DNA of 9,317 nt. It comes from Actinomycetota bacterium. Its GTDB lineage: Bacteria > Actinomycetota > Thermoleophilia > Gaiellales > Gaiellaceae. The translations under genes were made by a program, and so were the position numbers. Numbering within the stretch: the first letter of the stretch is position 1; each line of letters starts with the position of its first letter. Below, one piece after another: positions 5,300 to 9,317 of the stretch. The notes beneath the pieces are model-generated. The model was given only the letters and a program-made list of their open reading frames with translations. It was not told where the DNA came from and ran no database searches. Location: contig PMMN01000061.1 of NCBI GenBank assembly GCA_003162235.1, positions 1-9,317 of the forward strand, read 5' to 3'.

Positions 5300-8200
5300 C
5301 TACTGCAGAAGCACGCCGACGGGAGAGATACTCATCGTGGTCGTCCCGTCGCCGAGCTGTCCGTAGATGTTCTGTCCCCAGGTGACGACCGTGCCGTCGG
5401 TCAGGAGCGCACAGGTGTGCTCGTAGTTGTCGGTTCCGTTTCCGTCAGGCCAGTTTCCGCCGCCGGCGCTGACCGTGGCGATGCCGGTGAGCGTGCCGTA
5501 ACCACCCGGGCCGATGACCGTGACGGGGCTGGAGCTGTCGGCAGTCGTCCCGTCTCCGACCTGGCCGAAGGCGGCCGCGCCCCAGCACTGTGCTGTCCCG
5601 TCCTGGAGAACGGCGCAGCTGTGGTACTCGCCGGCACTGATCGTCGAGGCGGTCGTGATGGTGCCGGCGCGGACGGGCACGGAGTTCACGGTCGACTTCG
5701 TTCCGTTACCGAGCTCGCCGTTCTCGTTGTCGCCCCAGCAGTAGACGGTGCCGTCTGATATCAGCGCGCAGCTATGGAACCTACCGCTGCCGATGGAGGT
5801 AACACCGCCGAGAGAGCCGGCGCCGCTGGCGCCCAGGACCTGAACGGGCGTGGAGCGGTTCCCGGTCGTCCCGTCGCCGACCTCGCCATAGACATTGTAG
5901 CCCCAGCACCAGACGGTCTGGTCGGAAAGCAACGCGCAGGTGTGGTTGTGACCGACCGCAAGCTGGATCGCGTTCGTGATCCCGCTCACCTGAACCGGAT
6001 GGTCGGTGTTGGTCGTGTCGTTGTTACCGAGCTGTCCGAAGGGGTTGTAGCCCCAGCAGTCGATGGTTCCGTCGGAACGCAGGGCGCAGGTGTGACCGCC
6101 GCCGCTGCTTACCTGAGTTACGCCGGCGAGATAACCGGTTCCTCCGACACCCACCACGCGAACCGGGGTCGAGCTGTCGGTGTTCGCGCCGCTCGTGTTA
6201 TTGCCGAGCTGGCCGTAATCGTTCTGGCCCCAGCAGTAGACGGCGCCGGAGACGAGCGCGCAGGCGTGGTACTTACCCGCGCTGATCTGTGAGACACCGG
6301 TGAGGTAACCGGTACCTCCGACACCCACCACGCGGACCGGGGTCGAGCTGTTGGTCGTGTTACCGTTACCGAGCTGTCCCTGGTTGTCGTAACCCCAACA
6401 CTCGACTCCGCCGGCAACTAGGGCGCAGGTGTGGAAGCCACCGGCGCTGATCGCCGAGGCTGTCACGCCGCTCACCACGACCGAGAGCGCGGCGCTCGTG
6501 TAGGTGCCGTCGGTCACTGTGACGTTCGCTCGCTGAGAGGTGGCGATCAGCATTTGACCGTTCGCGGATCCCGAGACCGTCGAAACGCCAGCTGTGAAGT
6601 TGAGCGGCGTCGTCTGTCCGAAGTTGCGGGCCGTGCCTGTTGAGTTGGTCACGGTCGCAGTTCCGGTCGCGCCCGCGAAGGTCATCGTGTGCGAGCCGGT
6701 GTAGGTGGGCGCTGTGTTGCCGTACTGATCGATCGCCCTGACCGTCAGATTGTCGGTTGCGCCGGGCGCGATTACGATCTTCTCCGCCGCCAGCGAGAGC
6801 CCGCTTATCGCGGCCGGGATGGGCGTGATCTGCAGGCCGCCGCCGTTGCTGTAGGTGCCGGCGCTGACAACGACCTGAGCGGTCTCGACCCTGTACAGGC
6901 GCATCACGCCGTTGTTGGCTCCGGTGACAGAGGCAACGCCGTTCGTGAAGTTGATCGCCGTAGCGCTTCCGAAGTTTGTTGCCGTACCTGAGCTGTTCGA
7001 GACTGTCGGGTTGTACGTTCTGATCGATCTCGCGCCCGAGAAGGTGAGGTTGTGCGAGCCCGTGTAAGCGGTAGCGGTGTTGCCGTACAGGTCAAGGGCA
7101 GTGATCGTGAGGTTGTCGGCCTGGCCTACGGTCGGAGTTGTCGTTGCAGCCGTCATCGAGAAGTGATCGATCGCGGCCGGGTTCACGGTGAAGGAGGCGG
7201 TCGTGTGAGTGAATCCGGATGCGACGTCGGTGACGGCGAGAGTCGTCGCCGCGGCCCGATAGAGAGTGACGGGCACGAGTGTGGGCGCCGTCGTGAAGGT
7301 GACCTCGCTCTGGCCGGCGGCGCAGGAGCCCTGAGCCGGGTAGCTCGGAGGCGTGCCGCTGGGACTGTTGGCAGGACCCGAGAAGGTCAGACAGCGGGTT
7401 CCGGTGGCGTTTCCGTAGGTGTCGGTGGCGGTGATCGAGAGGTTGAAGGCGGTTCCTGCGGTCTGAGCCGCGGGGTCGGCGACGTTAAACGCAGTGATCG
7501 CGGCCGGTTGCACGTTGAAGGTGACCGCGTTGCTCGTGTACGCGGTGCCGGTGTTCTGCCTCACCGTGACGGCTGCGGCCTCGACCTTGTAGAGCCGCAT
7601 GACGCCGTTCATGCCGGCGTTGACCTGCGCCACTCCGTTTACGAACGTGATCGAGGTGCTAGTTCCGAAGTTCGTTCCGGTGGTGCTGGTTCTCGGGGTA
7701 ACCGTCGGGCGGTAGGTGCCGATGGCTCCGCCGCCGGTCGTGGTGTCTGTGAAGTTGAGGTCGTAATTGGCTCCGGTGGCTCCGCCGTAGCTGTTGATCG
7801 GGTTTCCGTACTGGTCGCCCATCACGATCGTCAGGTTGTCGGCGTTACCGGCCACCGGTGTCGTGGTCGTGGGGATGATCAGGAAGCGACTCTGTGCGGT
7901 GCCGTTGACGTTGAAGGGATTGGTCGAGCCGCTCCTGCCGCTGGGACTGTCGGTGGCGGTGATCGTCGTCTGCGTGCCGGGGTAGAGCGTCGAGGGCGTG
8001 GCCCTGAAGAGGGTGATGCTCGGATCCGGGTTGGAGGCTCCGCTAGCGAAGTTGACCGAGCTCTGACCGGCGCCGCACGAGCTCTGGGCCGGGTAGACCG
8101 GGACATGGCCGTCGGGGCTCGCGCCCGGACCCGAGAAGGCGATGCACTGCGCACCGGTGTAGCTCGTCACCGTGTTGTCCCAGGCGTCCTGGGCGATGAG

Positions 8201-8906
8201 GTGGGTGCCGAAGGGCGTGCCGGCTGTCTGGGCGGCGACGTTCCCGATGCTGAAGGTATCGATCGAAGCCGAGTTGACGGTAAAGGTGCCGGTCGGGCCG
8301 GAGTGCCCGGACTCGGTGGCGGTGATGTTCGAGGAGACGGCGTTATAGAGCGTCACGTTGGCGGAGCCGACGCCGCTCGTGAAGGTGACCGAGGCCGGGT
8401 AGCTCGGCGCCGTGCTGTTCGGGCTATTCAGCGGGCCCGAGAAGGCGACCGTCTTCGAGCCGGTGTAACCGGTCGCGACGTTTCCGTACGCGTCCTTGGC
8501 GGTCAGCGTGAGCGCGAACTGAGTACCAGCCGTCTGCGTGCCGGGGTTGGGGATGGTGAACGAGTTGATCCCGGCCGGGTTAACGGTGAAGGCGCCGCTC
8601 GAGCCGCTCTTCCCCGAGCCGGTGACGGTCAGCGTCGTCGAAGCGGCGTTGTAGAGAGTCAGGCTCGGGCTGGCCGTTCCGCTCGCGAAGGTGACCAAGC
8701 TCTGGCCGGCGGCGCAGGTGCTCTGGGCCGGATAGGCCGGGGCGTTGCCGCCCGGGCTCGAAGCCGCGCCGGAGAAGGTCAGGCACTGCGTGCCGGTGTA
8801 GGTCGGCGCCGTGTTTCCGTAGAGATCCAGAGCCGTCAGCGAGACCGAGAAGGCGGTGCCGGCCGTTTGTGTTCCCACGCCGGCGAAGCCGAAGGAGTTG
8901 ATCCCG
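5300..8906 (-). CDS. Large Ig-like/RCC1 repeat surface protein, C-terminal reading frame
   Basis: This frame holds about 1,200 residues up to the TAG at 5300. Going N to C it has seven Ig-like modules starting near 8905, 8572, 8266, 7897, 7501, 7174 and 6811. Each contains the 'D.YGN....YTG' hallmark, or a close variant, and most end in 'F.VNPA'. Seven RCC1 repeats follow (6460-5303). Paired cysteines throughout suggest disulfides and export, although no signal peptide or anchor is in view. The last residues are simply the end of blade 7, so no C-terminal sorting motif exists; any anchor must be N-terminal or the protein is released. A GTG at 8878 opens this frame but has no ribosome site. 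Comparison with repeats shows it continues the frame of the next entry across a one-base insertion. Function is unknown; adhesion or surface binding is an inference from the domains. Confidence 0.85.
5303..6460 (-). repeat. Seven RCC1 repeats forming a predicted beta-propeller
   Basis: Blades lie at 6460-6296, 6295-6122, 6121-5972, 5971-5804, 5803-5651, 5650-5483 and 5482-5303 (55, 58, 50, 56, 51, 56 and 60 residues; 386 in total). Each follows 'ISAG..HTCAL..DGTV.CWG.N..GQLG.GTT....PV.V', the RCC1/alpha-tubulin-suppressor-like pattern. Seven is the exact number needed for one closed RCC1 propeller. Blades 1-6 each have two cysteines 9-10 residues apart (CAL and CWG). Blade 7 has an 11-residue insertion (NWPDGNGTDNY) and T in place of the second cysteine. 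This propeller may bind a ligand or partner; nothing in the sequence identifies it. Confidence 0.9.
6130..6355 (-). repeat. Near-identical 52-bp direct repeats in RCC1 blades 1 and 2
   Basis: The segments 6130-6181 and 6304-6355 match at 48 of 52 positions at an offset of 174 bp (58 codons, one blade). They encode the shared STPVRVVGVGGTGYL stretch. This indicates a recent blade duplication or gene conversion, unlike the other blades, which have diverged at DNA level. Confidence 0.8.
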
Positions 8907-9317
8907 AGCCGGGTTGACCGTGAAGGCGCCGCTCGAGCTGCTGTAGCCGGGATAAGTGACGGTGAGGATCGTCGAGGCCGCGTTGTAGAGAGTCACGTTG
9001 GCCGGGGCGATGCCGTTCGTGAAGGTGACCGAGCTCTGTCCGGCGGCGCAAGTGCCCTGGGCCGGATAGGCCGGAGCATTACCGCCCGGGCTCGAGGCCG
9101 CCCCTGAGAAGGTGACGCAGAGCGTCGAGCCGTAGCTGGTTGCCGTGTTTCCGTAGGCGTCGGTTGCCGTCAGCGAGACGGAGAACTGAGTCCCGGCGGT
9201 CTGGCTACCGGGCGTCGAGATCGTGCCCGAGCTCACCGTGCCGGCGTTGACTGTGAAGGCGCCGGTAGAGCCGCTGGCGCCCGATTCGGTCGCCGTGATG
9301 TTCGAGGAGGCGGCGTT
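8580..9317 (-). CDS. Large Ig-like/RCC1 repeat surface protein, N-terminal reading frame (partial, frameshifted)
   Basis: The frame is open from the window edge at 9317. It encodes the end of one Ig-like module (NAASSNITATESG...FTVNAG, 9317-9240) and one complete module (about 9242-8907) with TAGTQFSVSLTATDAYGNTA, the cysteine pair and FTVNPA. After codon GCT (8909-8907) the translation turns into arginine/leucine-rich nonsense (RDQLLRLRRRG...) until a stop at 8580. The expected GINSF... continues in the other frame. The meaningful part therefore ends at about 8907, and the roughly 110-codon tail is out of frame. The true start codon and any signal peptide lie beyond 9317. A GTG at 9236 begins mid-module and is not a credible start. 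The gene is either a single long gene with a sequencing error or a broken one. Confidence 0.75.
   Translation of the reverse strand, partial: NAASSNITATESGASGSTGAFTVNAGTVSSGTISTPGSQTAGTQFSVSLTATDAYGNTATSYGSTLCVTFSGAASSPGGNAPAYPAQGTCAAGQSSVTFTNGIAPANVTLYNAASTILTVTYPGYSSSSGAFTVNPARDQLLRLRRRGNTNGRHRLLGLADGSGSLRKHGADLHRHAVPDLLRRGFEPGRQRPGLSGPEHLRRRPELGHLRERNGQPEPDSLQRRFDDADRHRLGEERLERRLHR
8903..8913 (-). other. Single-base insertion (frameshift) in a repeat junction
   Basis: On the plus strand the junction reads atcccgagccggg, whereas the equivalent junction at 8568-8579 reads atcccggccggg. The extra base is the a at 8907. Removing it restores the standard VNPA-GINSF module boundary and fuses both reading frames into one protein. 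No slippery heptamer typical of programmed frameshifting is present. Confidence 0.75.

Larger units (their letters stand above)
6461..9317 (-). repeat. Tandem bacterial Ig-like modules (eight complete, one partial)
   Basis: Modules run at about 9317-9243 (partial), 9242-8907, 8906-8573, 8572-8267, 8266-7898, 7897-7502, 7501-7175, 7174-6812 and 6811-6461. Two classes are seen. Short modules (about 100-123 residues) carry 'SP.G..P.YPA', mostly with a cysteine pair (e.g. QCLTFSG and TCAAGQS). Long modules (7897-7502, 7174-6812 and 6811-6461, about 115-132 residues) instead have 'NFG..T.INFTNGV' and an 'NGVMRLYRVE'-type strand, with no cysteines. The modules at 9242-8907 and 8906-8573 are close at DNA level, so duplication was recent there. 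The DA/DLYGN motif is typical of secreted bacterial Ig-like repeats. Confidence 0.85.

Noticed and set aside
8901..8915. Programmed ribosomal frameshift as an explanation for the split repeat gene.
   Set aside because: No slippery heptamer or clear downstream stimulatory structure was seen, and a one-base insertion relative to sister repeats explains it more simply.
7052..8917. A 621-codon open frame on the plus strand opposite the Ig-like modules.
   Set aside because: It is an antisense shadow: GC-rich repeated DNA lacks stops in this frame, the translation is rich in R, G, V and D, and it merely mirrors the module periodicity. The minus strand has clear domains.

Overview
This window is GC-rich, bacterial, and coded almost entirely on the minus strand, so genes read from high to low coordinates. 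It has three parts. The organism cannot be named from sequence alone. The high GC, a four-subunit ferredoxin oxidoreductase and a large secreted repeat protein would fit a soil or environmental actinobacterium such as a Thermoleophilia-type lineage, but this is a weak inference.

Region 1 (1-3760) is a tight five-gene operon. In transcription order it holds a GltD/NfnB-type FAD- and NAD(P)-binding iron-sulfur oxidoreductase (2414-3760), then the gamma (1893-2417), delta (1576-1905), alpha (432-1592) and beta (1-425, cut by the window edge) subunits of a pyruvate/2-ketoacid:ferredoxin oxidoreductase. Neighbouring genes overlap by 4, 13 and 17 nt or are 6 nt apart, so they are probably co-transcribed and translationally coupled. 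Together they suggest CoA-dependent oxidative decarboxylation of a 2-oxoacid (or the reverse). Electrons would pass through the ferredoxin-like delta subunit, and the flavoprotein may link that pool to NAD(P)H.

Region 2 (3761-5299) starts with about 510 bp in which I find no convincing gene. It carries a weak promoter candidate and a leader hairpin for the operon, and two G-rich tracts. Next is a VIT1/CCC1-family iron/manganese transporter (4270-5076). Upstream of it is a 45-codon headless fragment (5151-5288) that resembles the C-terminal end of a PIN/NYN-like nuclease domain.

Region 3 (5300-9317) is the C-terminal part of a very large, probably exported protein whose start lies beyond the window. 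It has at least eight complete bacterial Ig-like modules of about 100-130 residues, followed by seven RCC1 repeats that should close into one beta-propeller ending at the C-terminus. A single extra base near 8907, exposed by comparison with sister repeats, splits the reading frame in two. Many paired cysteines suggest disulfides and an extracytoplasmic location.

I found no CRISPR array, tRNA, rRNA, insertion sequence or recognised defence system. The observations most worth following are the flavoprotein leading the por operon, the modular Ig/RCC1 protein with its frameshift and covarying cysteines, and the nuclease-like gene remnant.
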